From Gentiana macrophylla (lineage: Eukaryota > Streptophyta > Magnoliopsida > Gentianales > Gentianaceae): 64,000 bases of DNA. The DNA is taken from NCBI GenBank assembly GCA_026214975.1, contig JAOBSW010000722.1, forward strand, positions 21,484 through 85,483. Direction: 5' to 3'. The position numbers and the translations under genes are program-made. This document shows, in pieces, positions 23,910 to 35,251 of the stretch; position 1 is the stretch's first letter; every line of letters starts with the position of its first letter. A model generated the notes under the pieces. It had not been told where the DNA came from and searched no databases. It saw only the letters and a program-made list of their open reading frames with translations.

Positions 23910-24460
23910 AAGCGCACACCCTTCCTTGCTTTGCCGGGGCATCTCCCACTTCACGTCTCCCACCTACACACCTCAAGATAATGGTATCTCTCGAGCAGCG
24001 TCATCTCGCACATCATCGAAAGCGCGCTTAACTCTTCTTTCTCATGCCTCCATGCCGATCACCTATTGGTCATATGCTGTCAGTGCAGCTGTCTATCTCA
24101 TCAATCGCATGCCTACCAAAAATCTTGACATGCTCTCCCCTCATCTTAAACTCTTCTCGGATCCTCCTAATTATTCCAAACTTCGAGTCTTTGGGTGTCT
24201 GTGTTATCCATGGCTTAAGCCCTATAATAATCACAAACTTGACTCCCCTTCTAAACCTTGCGTCTTCCTTGGCTACTCCCTCACTCAAAGTGCCTACATT
24301 TGCTATGATCTATCTGCGTCCCGTATGTATACATCCCGCGATGTTCGCTTTGTGGAGGATATATTTCCCTTTGCTACCATTCCTATAGACTTTTCTGTAC
24401 CTCCTCTATCTGCCTTATTACCTCCTGAGTCCTATGAACCCGCTGTTGTTCCAGTCCATC
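23910..24460 (+). pseudogene. Copia-1 integrase C-terminal half (shifted frames)
   Basis: Past the frameshift the reading resumes with GISHFTSPTYTPQDNG, then the usual Copia end of integrase (YWSYAVSAAVYLINRMPT; KLRVFGCLCYPWLKPY; CVFLGYS). A second small shift near 23915-23930 separates it from the preceding part. The third catalytic residue region is degraded (expected Glu after the QNG-type motif; here ISRAAS). Confidence 0.75.
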
Positions 24461-25605
24461 ACCCTCCCCCCACGGCAACCCCCCAGCCGAGAGCATCAGT
24501 GCCCAACCCGAGAGCTCTACCCCTCCATCCGCTAGCCCTTCTTTGTCTCCATCTCCTGTTCCCTCTTCCCATGCCTCCAGCAGTGATTCCACCTCCGCTT
24601 CTCCGCCTCCTCCCCCACCACCACAACACTCTATGACAACTCGCTCTCGAAACCAAATATACAAACCTCATACCATCTTCAACCTCCAAGCTCAGTTACA
24701 AAACCGCTACCTTGAAACCGAGCCCTCTACCCTTAAGCAGGCCTTGCAGTGTCCGCAGTGGTGTGTTGCGATGTCTGACGAGTATAGTGCGCTTCTTCAC
24801 AATGATACGTGGTCCTTAGTTCCCCCGTCGTCTGATTTGAATATTGTTGGCTGTAAGTGGGTGTTCAGAATTAAGCGGAAACCGGATTGCTCGATTGACA
24901 AGTACAAGGCTCGACTGGTTGCCAAAGGGTTACACAACGGCCTGGTTTGGATTACTTTGAGACCTTTAGTCCTGTCGTTAAGCCCGTTACAATTCGCCTT
25001 GTCCTTAGTATTGCGGTTTCCATGGGTTGGTGCCTTCACCAACTCGATGTCAATAATGCCTTCCTACAGGGGACACTAGCTGAAGATGTATATATGAGTC
25101 AACCGCCTGGGTTTGAGGATGCTACGAAACCCACATTTGTGTGTAAGCTTCGTAAGGCAATTTATGGTTTAAGCGGGCACCTCGTGCTGGTACCATGAGC
25201 TTAAAAATTTTCTTCTTACTATGGGTTTTGTTAATTCGGTTCTTTGATTCGTCATTTGTTTGTTTTCGACGCCCACCACAGATATTACTATGCTCTTGGT
25301 ATATGTCGATGACATTATTGTTCTGAGTAGCTCTGCTTTGGAAAGGAGTTCGTGGTATTATTGATCACTTGGCTCTAGGTTCTCTATTAAGGATCTCGGT
25401 CTCTTATCGTATTTCTTGGGGTTGAGGTCACACATTACATACTGGGCATGCTCTCACGCAAACCAGGTATACTCGTGAGTTACTATCTCGAGGTTCATAT
25501 GGAGGAATCAAGCCGTCTCCATGCCTATGCACTGCTAATGCCTTTTACGGTGATCCAGCTTGTCTCTCCCGCTTTTTCAACCCTACTACCGAGATCGTCA
25601 AATCT
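24461..25605 (+). pseudogene. Copia-1 reverse transcriptase (frameshifted)
   Basis: A Pro/Ser-rich linker (24461-24630) leads to TTRSRN and then the RT start ([29 protein letters not shown]). Frames change near 24930 ([16 protein letters not shown] continues in another frame), near 25175 (KAIYGL then a shifted APRA) and again near 25340 and 25430. The catalytic motif YVDD is intact at 25302-25313. The enzyme would copy element RNA into DNA, but this copy cannot encode one continuous protein. Confidence 0.8.
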
Positions 25606-25851
25606 TGGGGCTTTACAGTATTTATGCTTTACACGGGTTGATATTCAGTTTGCCGTTAATAAGCTAGCTCAGTTTATGCATGCGCCGACTGAGTACCATT
25701 GGATGTTAGTCAAACGTGTGTTGCGTTACTTGTCTGGCACCGCCACTATGGGTCTGCAGTTATATCAGGATTCGCCGTTGGCTCTGCATGCTTTCTCTGA
25801 TTCTGATTGGGGGGGAATAGGGAAGCTGGTTATACTTCTACCTCTGCATAT
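25606..25851 (+). pseudogene. Copia-1 RNase H, part before the solo LTR
   Basis: [31 protein letters not shown] and [15 protein letters not shown] are the conserved end of [12 protein letters not shown] carries the first RNase H catalytic Asp. A frameshift at the G run 25809-25815 and then the solo-LTR insertion at 25852 interrupt it. The remainder resumes at 27578. Confidence 0.85.
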
Positions 25852-27572
25852 TGATTGCGGTCTGATCAGGTTATAAATTTATTTTACTTGACCACCAAAT
25901 ACTAGCAATAGCACTAGGTACATCATAGCATAGCGATGGTGAATCAAGGTCGATCCCTCAGGAAATCAAAATGTGGACCCTAGGTTTAAATAATTAATTC
26001 ACCTAATTCGTTATTGGACAGCAGTCTAAGACCAACATAAAAAAACAAAATAAGAAAAAACAACCTCAAACTTAAAAGACACAAACGTAATTACCCTTCC
26101 AATTACCAACGTTATCGTTTGGACCAAGACAACTTATATAAGATAACCTAACTCATTAATTGTCAATCTGGTTGTATTCATATTTAATTGGCTACGGAGT
26201 CATCCCCTTAACTTGACTTAGCACCGGTTAGGTTCTTTAGATCACCGTGGTATCGTTACGTGACTTCACCTTTTGGGTTTCCATCTCATATAACTCACAC
26301 GCTTATTACTCTAAGGATGCCGATATTAACCGTACACCTCGGCAGGCAACATTCCTATGGTTAGGCGTGCTTCTAAATGATCGCTCAAGCCTCGCCCTAT
26401 TAACAATTACTTGGTATAGTCTCTTGTTAATCTACGATTTACGTATGACTAGGTGTCGACAATTCCCTAATACAAAACTAATCTAGATCTCATTGAAAGT
26501 CCCGAGAGATCGTTCATGAGCCGAACTAGACATCTTATATTGGTATTTCCTAATAACACGCTAATGAAAAAGCGACGAAGCGGCGTGGCCGTAGCCATAC
26601 CTCTGAGAAAGTAAATTCAACTAGGTTAGACCCACCATAAAGGCGTGGCGGACTTAAGCGGCGGAATTGGGGCTCGGTCGACCGAGTGAAGTGGTTCGGT
26701 CGACGAGCGACTCGCTTTCGGTCACCGGACGAATTCAACCCTAATTACATCCTAGAAATAACCTCTCGGTGTTTCCTTATACGAGCAGTTAAGCGACAAT
26801 TCATACATCACTTATATAAACTATCATAGATACACATTAATTAAATCTAGTAGAGTCATGAATAAATCTAGATCATGGCGTAGAGTCATGGGATCCTCAT
26901 TGACAAGGGTCACCACCACCCAACATCATAGCCGAGAATCACATCATCTAGCTATGTTTAATTAATTCAAACAATAAGAACGTAATTGGAAGAATTAATT
27001 ACTTAAAAATAAAACATGAAGATTAAGGGCTTACATTGTTGCAAATTACAACTCTTTGAAAAACTCTCAATTTGTTATGCTCTTTTTATGAATGATTGAA
27101 TCAATGTATGAATGAATAAATAATACTAATGACAATGTGTTTATATAGAGCTCAAAACCGACTTAGAAACCGACTAAGGATCGGATTCCCTAAACCCTAA
27201 CCGACTTAAGTAGTGTGATGGACTCGTTGGGCTTTTACGCCCACTCGGTCGACCGAATATTTGGGCTCGGTCGGCCGAGCCTTCACCGCTTACAGGCTCA
27301 TCTTTCTATCTTCTCTTGGGCTCTGTCTTGTCCCGGATCTTTAATTCCTTCTCCGTAGTCCGTCCATAATGCTCTCTTTGTATTTATCATACAAAAACAT
27401 AGTTTGTAATACCAAATACTTGATAAACTACCGAAATGCATAATAATAAATCGTAACACGGGGTATATCTAAATTAGGCACCTAACGACTTATTATCACT
27501 CTCTTAAGGTTATTTTACATCAAAATCAAGGGTAAAGACTGCAGAATAATGGGTACAAATCGACCGTCATCA
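25852..27572 (-). mobile_element. Gypsy-type solo LTR inserted in Copia-1
   Basis: A 1721-bp insert starting TGATTGCGG and ending CCGTCATCA (TG... CA), flanked by a perfect CATAT duplication (25847-25851 and 27573-27577). Joining the host sequence across one CATAT copy gives the expected RNase H reading through AYIVFLGRNAISWSSKKQ. On the minus strand it has a TATA box (CTATATAAAC near 27140), so it points leftward. Upstream of that TATA, at 27244-27285, sit palindromes CTCGGTCGACCGA and CTCGGTCGGCCGAG. Related copies lie at 26670-26720. It is a product of LTR-LTR recombination; no internal region remains. Family inferred from general layout. Confidence 0.85.
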
Positions 27573-27577
27573 CATAT

Positions 27578-27960
27578 ATAGTCTTCTTGGGTAGGAATGC
27601 GATTTCCTGGAGCTCCAAGAAGCAAACCTCAGTCTCTCGTTCGTCCACGAGAAAGCGAATACTGAGATGTGTTGCGATCTGCGGAGAGATTGCTTGGCTG
27701 ACCTCTCTGCTTGCAGATCTCGGTTTTTCGGTTCAGACTACACCAGTGATTTTTTGTGATAATTTAGGTGCTCTTCGACTAAGCGCCAATCCAGTGTTTC
27801 ACTCGCGCATGAAGCATGTTGTTATCGATTATCACTTCATTCGTGAGCATGTTGAGAGAGGACTTGTTCGCGTTGCTCGTAGTATCTCTCTTGATCGGTT
27901 GGTGATGTTCTCACCAAGCCAACGCCACGTTTATCTTTTTTACTTTCGTTTCCAAGCTTG
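27578..27960 (+). pseudogene. Copia-1 RNase H, part after the solo LTR
   Basis: Continues with VFLGRNAISWSSKKQTSVS, then a shifted SSTEAEY-type motif, CDNLGALRLSANPVFHSR and KHVVIDYHFIREHV, the typical end of Copia RNase H. The final residues before the 3' LTR are frame-degraded (the usual DQLAD-type motif is unreadable). Confidence 0.85.
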
Positions 27961-27980
27961 GCCTTCGATAGCGCCCCGAC

Positions 27981-27993
27981 TTGAACGAGGGCG
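27981..27993 (+). promoter_or_regulatory. Degraded polypurine tract of Copia-1
   Basis: TTGAACGAGGGCG directly precedes the 3' LTR. It occupies the place of the purine-rich plus-strand primer and is partly interrupted by C and T. Confidence 0.6.
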
Positions 27994-28121
27994 TATTAGA
28001 AAATAGTTATTTTAATTATTTTGTATTTACGTTTATAGCCTTGTGGCTAGCTATATAAACTCCTTGTAATGGTTCGTGTTTACTCAATGACAATCAGTTT
28101 GTTGTTCAATATAATCTATCA
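27994..28121 (+). repeat. 3' LTR of Copia-1
   Basis: 128 bp, equal in length to the 5' LTR with 5 substitutions and no gaps, ending CTATCA and followed by the ATTAG target duplication. Confidence 0.95.
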
Positions 28122-28126
28122 ATTAG

Positions 28127-28389
28127 AAATAAACCTAAAATTGATGCATCGTCTACATGACACGTACTTAATCGGCTGTCGAAATCCATATTTTTAATGT
28201 AAGCATATGTAGGTCAGGGTTTAGAAATCAAAATTTGAGTTATAGATCTTAACGTCAATAACAATAAAACAATGGAATATAATGACAGGGAAAAATAGAA
28301 CATAGATGAGGGTGTCATCTATTAATAGACTTACATCAACGTACAAAAAAACCAAGTACTAATATAATATATGTGTTAAGGATAGTGAG
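28127..28389. other. Intergenic spacer between the two Copia elements
   Basis: AT-rich with no recognisable gene or repeat. It is the host sequence into which Copia-1 inserted on its left side. Confidence 0.5.
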
Positions 28390-28422
28390 TTGAGTAATAT
28401 GTAATCTGAGTTATGGTCTGAG

Positions 28423-29801
28423 TCTTGACAGTGGGGCAAGTAATCATGTCACATCATATTTGTACAATCTGAGCCTGAGTTCACCTTATGATGGAGGTGA
28501 TGGTCTCATAGTTGGTAATGGTGAGAAATTGCACATTACTCATATTGGTAGCACAAATGTTACACTGCCACACACCAAATATATCTCTGTCTCTTCACAA
28601 TGTTTTATGTGTTCCTGCTATAACAAATAATTTACTGAGTATTGCACAATTGCTTGCTGACAATCATGTGGTTATTGAATTCACTAACAGTGGGTATTGT
28701 GTTAAGGACAAAACAACCAAGGCCACTCTGCTGGAAGGGCTACTTAAAGATGGTATGTATCAAGTTCAAGGCATGCTACCCAATTCTGCTCAACACAAGT
28801 CTTCAGTCCCAGTAGGTCCTAAGTCCAGTCTTGTAGTTAGTAGTGCCAAGTCCTTAGAACTATGGCATAGGAGACTAGGACATCCCTCTGTTATGGTTTT
28901 GAAAAATGTTTTGAAAAGTTGTAATCAATCTACTGGTATTAATGAAAACCTTTCTTTTTGTGATGCTTGTCCACTTGGAAAACTGCACACACTTCCTAAC
29001 ACACACTCTCAAACTTTATCTAAAGCCCCTCTTGAATTGATCCACACTGATTTATGGGGACCTTCCCCCAGCAAGTCTGTCAATGGATACTCATATTATA
29101 TATCCTTTGTAAATGATTATAGCAGATTCACCTGGATATATCCTCTAAAGTTTAAATCTGATAGCCTAAATGCCTTCCTTTAATTCAAAGCTCTTGTTGA
29201 AAACCAACTCAACCTTAAGATTAAACAACTTCAGTCTGACTGGGGAGGAGAATTTAGGTCCTTTGAACCACATCTTAGTCAGTCTGGCATACACTTCAGA
29301 CATACCTGGCCTCACACTCATCCACAAAATGGAACCATTGAAATGAAGCCTGAGACACATTTCTGGCGGCCTAATTCTCTAACCTGTGCCAACCTACCTA
29401 TGAAATACTTGTGGCACAGCTTTGAACATGATGTCCATCTCATTAACATACTGCCAACACCTGTCCTGCAAGACAAATCACCCTTTGAAGTCTTGTATAA
29501 GAAACTCCATGTCTACACTAGTATCAGAACTTTTGATGTGCTTGCTATCCTCTTCTAAGACCTTACCACACACATAAGTTTCAGTATCATACAAAACAGT
29601 GCACTTACGTAGGACTCAGCTCTCACCACAAAGGACACTTGTGTGTTGATCCCTCTGGTAGGATTTATGTCTCAAGGGATGTCAGTTTTAATAAAGCCAT
29701 CTTCCCTCACAAAACATCTCTTTTCAGACTACCATCGAACCTAGCCTCATACAGCAACCTACACAAACAGGGTTCTCCTAGAACAAATATCATGTGTTGA
29801 G
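28423..29801 (+). pseudogene. Copia-2 protease and integrase fragment
   Basis: Begins at the protease motif DSGASNHVT (28427) and continues through HNVLCVPAITNNLLS, then WHRRLGHPSV... CDACPLGKLH (integrase zinc region) and HTDLWGPSP... NDYSRFTWIYPLKFKS (first catalytic Asp). A stop codon (TAA) follows at 29181. Sequence resumes with SDWGGEFRSF (second catalytic Asp) and a degraded HTHPQNG motif. Frame breaks occur near 28580 and 29555. The Athila element inserted after 29801. Confidence 0.85.
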
Positions 29802-31444
29802 TGTCCCGGATTTTATCAATACAAAACAACAAGTAATAAACCGGTTAACCTCAAGTGCAAGGATCGTAGTATGGAGGCTAATGCCGGGTCGATCTTACGG
29901 GGAACTAGACGAATGTTAACCCTAGCTTTTGTTTTTAACTCACTATTGCCACGATTACTAACCTAACGAATAACTAGCTAAACAAATATGCAGAAAATAA
30001 CTAGACAGAGGAGATTAATCCAATGCTAGGAGAGATTTGAAAGCGATAAAATAAACTAAAAGTGCAGGAAAATAGATTAACTAATCTAAACTAAGCTATG
30101 AGGATTGTAAATCAAGTTTATAAAAGACAAACGAGGATTGATCCACCTATCAACATGCATTGATCTATTATCTCGATTTTACGTGGTATTTACTTAGGTT
30201 GTGATTCACCTTACCTAAACATGAATTCCTAATTCCTTAGGCAATCCATCTATTAACCTAGTATCTTCCAATACTAATTTAACACGTTAAAAAGATCAAA
30301 GGTGTCAACTTTCACGTTAACGATCTAGTTTTTAGACTTACTAACTTCCGTTAATATAAATCTAATGAACTATTCTTATCTATGGTGATCTATGCTATTC
30401 AAGATTTCCATCAAACAATAACATATCAAGCATACAACATATCTCCCAATATAATTGCATTAAAACAAGAATATGCATAGATAAGAAACAACCGTAGTAA
30501 ATACTCACAAGAAAAGTCGAAATAAAGAGATCAAGTCAATGCCGATGGCTTCACAATTCTCGTTTGTAGGAGGTTCTAGCCCTCGAGCATCCTCAAGAAC
30601 CCCTAAAAGCGAGAAAAATAACATACTACTAGCCTACTTTGATCGAATTTAAAGTTGCATAAAATCGAAATAAAAAGTGTAAAATCATGACCAAAGTCGC
30701 CCCTAGAAATTTAGGGTTCGAATTGTATGTTTAGGGTTTGGGAAATCGCGCCTATTTATAGATTTTTAGGTCGGTTTCATTGAGTCGGTGCCCGTGACGC
30801 CCGTCCACTATCTTGGACGCTTCGTCCAGCCTCTATGAACGGAGAATGAACGCTCGCTCGTAACGCGTCTGAACTCTCTGAATGTAAAATACGATTCTGG
30901 ACGCCAGTTCACTTTTATAGACGCCCGTCCACTACCTTGCTCCAGTATTTTGCTCATAACTTCACTTCTAGGGCTCCAAATGAGGTGATTCAACATGCGT
31001 TGGAAAGCTATTTCAATCCTCTACAACTTCCATCAAGACAACTTTCCCTGAAAGTGCCTACAAGTGTGGACAAAATCCCCATGAAGTGCCTGGTTCCGGT
31101 TTCTTCAATGATTCTTCACCTAAACATCTTTCAACTCTTCCATCTTTATCCTTCTTTTCTCATCTCTATCTCGATTTAGCTCGAATTATATCAACATTTG
31201 ATCATCAATTTAGCCTCCAACATGTATCTACATCACATTAAGACATCGCAAAACGTAACACAATCCAAATACTCATAAAACCATAATCAAAACACGATAC
31301 AACCTCATTTTGCGAATAAACTAATTAAAATCTCACTTGCTTAATAAATCATTTAAAACCACATTTCCTATGCAAATCATATGAATTATGGGGGAGAACA
31401 TCATAAAATACAACGTTATAAAACGTATAAATTCACCCTTAACA
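29802..31444 (-). repeat. 3' LTR of the Athila element
   Basis: 1643 bp. On the minus strand a TATA box (TCTATAAATAGG, near 30750-30764) marks the U3/R region. Upstream of it, at 30800-30935, is a cluster of GACGCCCGTCCA- and GAACGCTCG-like motifs. It matches the LTR at 40012-41651 throughout, with scattered single-base gaps. Confidence 0.95.
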
Positions 31445-31458
31445 ACTCCCCCACACTT
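31445..31458 (-). promoter_or_regulatory. Polypurine tract of the Athila element
   Basis: ACTCCCCCACACTT on the + strand is AAGTGTGGGGGAGT on the coding strand, directly beside the 3' LTR, as needed for plus-strand priming. Just to its right TTTGCTCG and CGAGCAAA form a tight hairpin (about 31461-31480). Confidence 0.9.
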
Positions 31459-33000
31459 AAACTTTGCTCGTCCCGAGCAAAACAAAACAAAATCAAGGCT
31501 CGGAAAGAATATAGACACCTCAACACATACACCACATAGTCAATAAATTAGAAGCTCACCATCGTGTGTGTGCATAGCCATAGAAAACTTCCACTAAATC
31601 CAAACTTGAAAAACTCAAAGCAAAACTAGCTAATACCCCATCGTAGACTAGTAATAAGTGACACTCATCAGGTGTACCCTACAAACGCGTGACATATCCC
31701 GAGAAGAATGATCGAATATATCTAGGGCCTTTCGAAATACTCAGAGGATAATCCCTACAAAGACATATCTATCGGTTTATACTGGGATAAGATTAACTAA
31801 AACTAAGCCTTATTCATTCCATAACATATCTTAAGTCGATTGAATTCATTCACTTTAACACACATTAGGGTGAGCTATTGCCCGTCATAGCGTAATAGGA
31901 CATTTCAAGATAATACCCTACCTTACTCCAATCATAAGGCGCTTTTCCTAATCTGCCGTGAGCTTTTGGTCATCATAGTGGTATAGGACATACGTGGTAC
32001 ACCCTACCTCACTCAAATCATCGACCAGCTTTCGACACACCCGATAGATTCATTTAATTATTCAACTTCTCATTTGACAATAGTTACGTGTTACTTATCA
32101 CATTCAAACTTCTAGATATTCACAGTACCTCATACTACGGAACTAAATACAAACTACCATAAATCTCACGATATATACGTAGCACTAAGCACATGACTTA
32201 TAAGAAAATCAAAATTACTAATCCAAACGGGTATAGCTTTATAAATTAGCTCATCATTCACTATGGCACGTGGAAAATAAATCTTGGTGAAACAACTAAC
32301 TCACTAAAAATATGGTATACAAGATCAATGACTATAACAAACCGAACAAAAACATGCATTGCTTACTCGAGACAAATCAAAAATTTTGAAAATTTAGCAT
32401 CATTTTAGCATAGAAATAATATCATGTAAGCAAGTGCATAGATACATACCGACTAATCCTCCCCCCACACTTAAATGACAACATGTCCTCATGTTGTGCG
32501 TAATAAAAAAGAAAGAAAGTACTTAGTTGTTGTAGTTAGAAAGTGGCAAGTCTGGAAGTGGCCATGGTCCGTAAATGCTCGAGGAAATCGATGGAGATCG
32601 TGGACCATCCACCGGAAAATCGAAATCGTCTAAAGCTCACAATCGCTATCGAAAATATCCCGCACACTTGAAAAAACAAAGAAATACCTCGGGGATACAA
32701 GGGATTATATCATATCGCACAAAAGTGATAGAGATAAAGATAAGAGGAAATCGTAAGCAAAACAACACTTCGACCCTTTATAAGCCTCAGACGGCCGATC
32801 GACAAAAACAACACAATCCGAATAAGACTAAAACAACTAGAACAAGGAAAAATAACTAAAGAAAGGAACTAATATAATAAGGGATATCTAGGATGCCTCC
32901 TAGTAGCGCTAATGGTTATTGTCGTTAGCTCGACACATTGTAAGCTCAGCCTGGATCAGGCCATTTAACCTTCTCGCCACCACTACCTCGCTTAAGCTCC
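31459..33000 (-). other. Non-coding 3' region of the Athila element with a second polypurine-like tract
   Basis: About 1.5 kb between integrase and the 3' LTR. Athila elements often carry an envelope-like frame here; none is readable. A second tract, CCTCCCCCCACACTTAAA (32458-32475), is followed by a perfect hairpin ACAACATG-TCCT-CATGTTGT. A two-copy internal repeat begins GAGCTATTGCCC at 31872 and GAGCTTTTGG at 31970. Confidence 0.6.
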
Positions 33001-33030
33001 GGTCCGTAGTGTGGCTGCGAAAACAAAGAT

Positions 33031-34201
33031 CTAACGCATGGGGTTAAATCTTTGAACGCCTCCATACCTTTTAAGTTTCCCCATGGTTGTGTTCTTTCTC
33101 TCCCGACTCCTCTGATGACGTTTAAGTTGTCGCTCCCTCTCAAACTCTTCCATATCAGCACTACCTGCTAGAACTTCTTCAGACGGATCACTACCGTCAT
33201 CCTCGGAGAACAAGTCGGGTGACAACTCGTCAAATTCTTCGACTTGAGTAACACCACATCCGAGAATATCGAGAAATTTAACAATCAAAGGTTTCTCTTT
33301 AGGTTCACCGATATAGTGCTTGCACCTTTGTCCATTAACTCGAAACGGTTCGCCGCTATAACCGCGAAGTTCTAGAACGCCTCCAGGAATGATTTGGAGA
33401 ATCTCAAATGGACCAGACCAACGTGTCCTCAACTTCCCAGAAACAAATGTAACCTAGAATTGTAAAGAAGAACTTGTTCGCCGACTTGGAATTCTCTCTT
33501 CTTAATCTTAGCATCGTGGAGTAGCTTCATCTTATCTTTGCTGATCCTGGCACTTTCATATGCCTGGAGTCCGAACTCGCCCAAACTCATGTAGCTCGCT
33601 TTGAAGTCGATGTTGTCCACAAGTTTGGGCATCAAAGTTTAAAACTTTGTGGCCCAATAAGCTCTATGCTCTAGCTCGACAGTGAGATGACATGGTTTCC
33701 CGTGAGACCATTTGATATGGCGATGTGTACCATAGGGGTCTTATAGCAAACCCTATATGCCCAAAGTACATCGTCCAACTTGAACTCGATCCTTTCTATG
33801 ACTATTCACTGTTTTCTCCAGGATCTTCTTCAGCTCTCGTTGCTTCGCTCAACTCGACCACTAGTCATCGGATGATACGGTGTGCCGATTTTTTGTGACG
33901 AACACCATACTTCTCGAGGACTTTTTCCAAAGGCCGGTTACAAAAGTGTGTCCTTCATCACCGATCAAGGCACGTGGACATCCAAACCTCACAAAGATGT
34001 TCTTCTTCGTAAATTTCATGACCGCTTTTATGATCATTGTGAGGAGTGGCAATTGCCTCCACCCATTTCAAACATAGTCAACGCAGACTAAGATGTATTT
34101 GTTGCCACAAGATGATGGGAATGGTCCCATAAAATCGATGCCCCAAACATCAAAGACCTCGCATTCAAGGATGGGTTTCAACGGCATGTCAAAACGCCTT
34201 G
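33031..34201 (-). pseudogene. Athila integrase, core and C-terminal part
   Basis: On the minus strand, 34052-33861 reads FVRFGCPRALIGDEGHTF, the Gypsy integrase core around the second catalytic Asp. 33635-33429 and 33432-33031 give the C-terminal part (KIKKREFQVGEQVLLYNSR; RTRWSGPFEI), typical of the Gypsy integrase tail. Frame breaks separate the pieces. Confidence 0.8.
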
Positions 34202-34831
34202 TCAGAGTTCCGGTTCTTTGACATCTATCGCAAGCTTTACAGAAGGCTTCAGATCCTTAAAGATCGTAGGCCAATAGAAACCGGATGGAAGATCTTCGCA
34301 ACCGCGTTTTCCAAGGACCAAAGTGACCACTGTGGGTCCACTATGGCATTGCTCGATTATATCACGTTGCTCGGATTCTGGAACACATCTCCTAAGCAAA
34401 CCATCTTTGCAGATCTTGAAAAGATAAGGTTCATCCCAAACGAAATATTTCATATCAGAGAAGAACTTCTTCTTCTCTTGATAAGACATTTCAGGATCGA
34501 GATAACGGGCATGAAGGTAGTTTACAATGGAGGAATACCATGGAACATCGGGAGGACAACCGTCTATCAACATAATGTTTTCTAGAGGAAAGTAAAGATC
34601 TATATCATCTGGTTCATCCTTTTCCTCATTTAACACCCTAGAAACATGATCCGCCACTACGTTCTCACTGCCCTTCTTATCTTTGATTTGAACGTCAAAC
34701 TCTTGGAGGTCGAGATCCAACGCAGAGAGGCGCGGTTTAGCTTCTTTTTGGTCATGAGATATCATAAGCGGCGTGGTCGAGTCCACACAATCACTTGAGC
34801 ACCCAAACAAGTAACTACGAAACTTATCCAT
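34202..34831 (-). pseudogene. Athila RNase H end and integrase zinc-binding region
   Basis: A 209-residue open stretch. LQEFDVQIKDKKGSENVVAD and HVSRV are the end of RNase H and its tether. VPWYSSIVNYLHARYLDPEM, YFVWDEPYLFKICKDGLLRR and CVPESEQRDIIEQCHSGP lead into the integrase zinc domain. The second half of that domain is degraded ([20 protein letters not shown]). Confidence 0.85.
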
Positions 34832-35251
34832 AGCAAAGACTACGGCTAATAGTTCCTTTTCGGTTGTCGTGTAGTTAACTTGAGAAGGATTCGGTGTGTG
34901 ATCGGCATAATAGATAGGTGGAACTTTCCATTAAGCTTTTGTTCTAAGATCGCACTCAACAAAGATAGTTGGATGCATCACACATAAGCTCAAAAAGGTA
35001 GGTTCCAATCTGGCGATATAAGAATTGGAGCAGAGAGATCGATCTACTCTTAAGCTCCTCAAACGCGCACTTGCAATTCTCATCAAAATCAAAAGTAACG
35101 TCTTCTTTGAGTAAAGTAGACGGGGGCTTGGCAATCTTTGAAAAGTCCTGGATGAACCTCCTATAGAAGCCGACATGTCCGAGAAAACCTCGGACCTCCC
35201 GAACATTCTTAGGATAACTCATCTTCTCAATAGCTTCAACCTTGGCCCTAT
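34832..35251 (-). pseudogene. Athila RNase H domain (fragmented)
   Basis: NVREVRGFLGHVGFYRRFIQ and DFSKIAKPPSTLLKEDVTF mark the RT-RNase H connection on the minus strand (35222-34956). It is then lost to frame breaks where the DASNY motif is followed by a stop. PSQVNYTTTEKELLAVVF-type sequence is readable around 34830-34890 in another frame. Confidence 0.75.

Larger units (their letters stand above)
21812..28121 (+). mobile_element. Copia-1: Ty1/Copia LTR retrotransposon with a nested solo LTR
   Basis: Two 128-bp direct LTRs (21812-21939 and 27994-28121) differ at 5 positions. A 5-bp target duplication ATTAG flanks the element (21807-21811 and 28122-28126). Order: LTR, Met-tRNA primer site, gag, protease, integrase, reverse transcriptase, RNase H, LTR, which is the Copia order. 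Without the 1721-bp solo LTR and one copy of its CATAT duplication the element would be about 4.6 kb. Several frameshifts and a stop between gag and pol mean it is not autonomous now. Confidence 0.95.

Noticed and set aside
24383..24689. Gly-rich minus-strand frames in Copia-1
   Set aside because: Antisense of the Pro/Ser-rich linker before reverse transcriptase.
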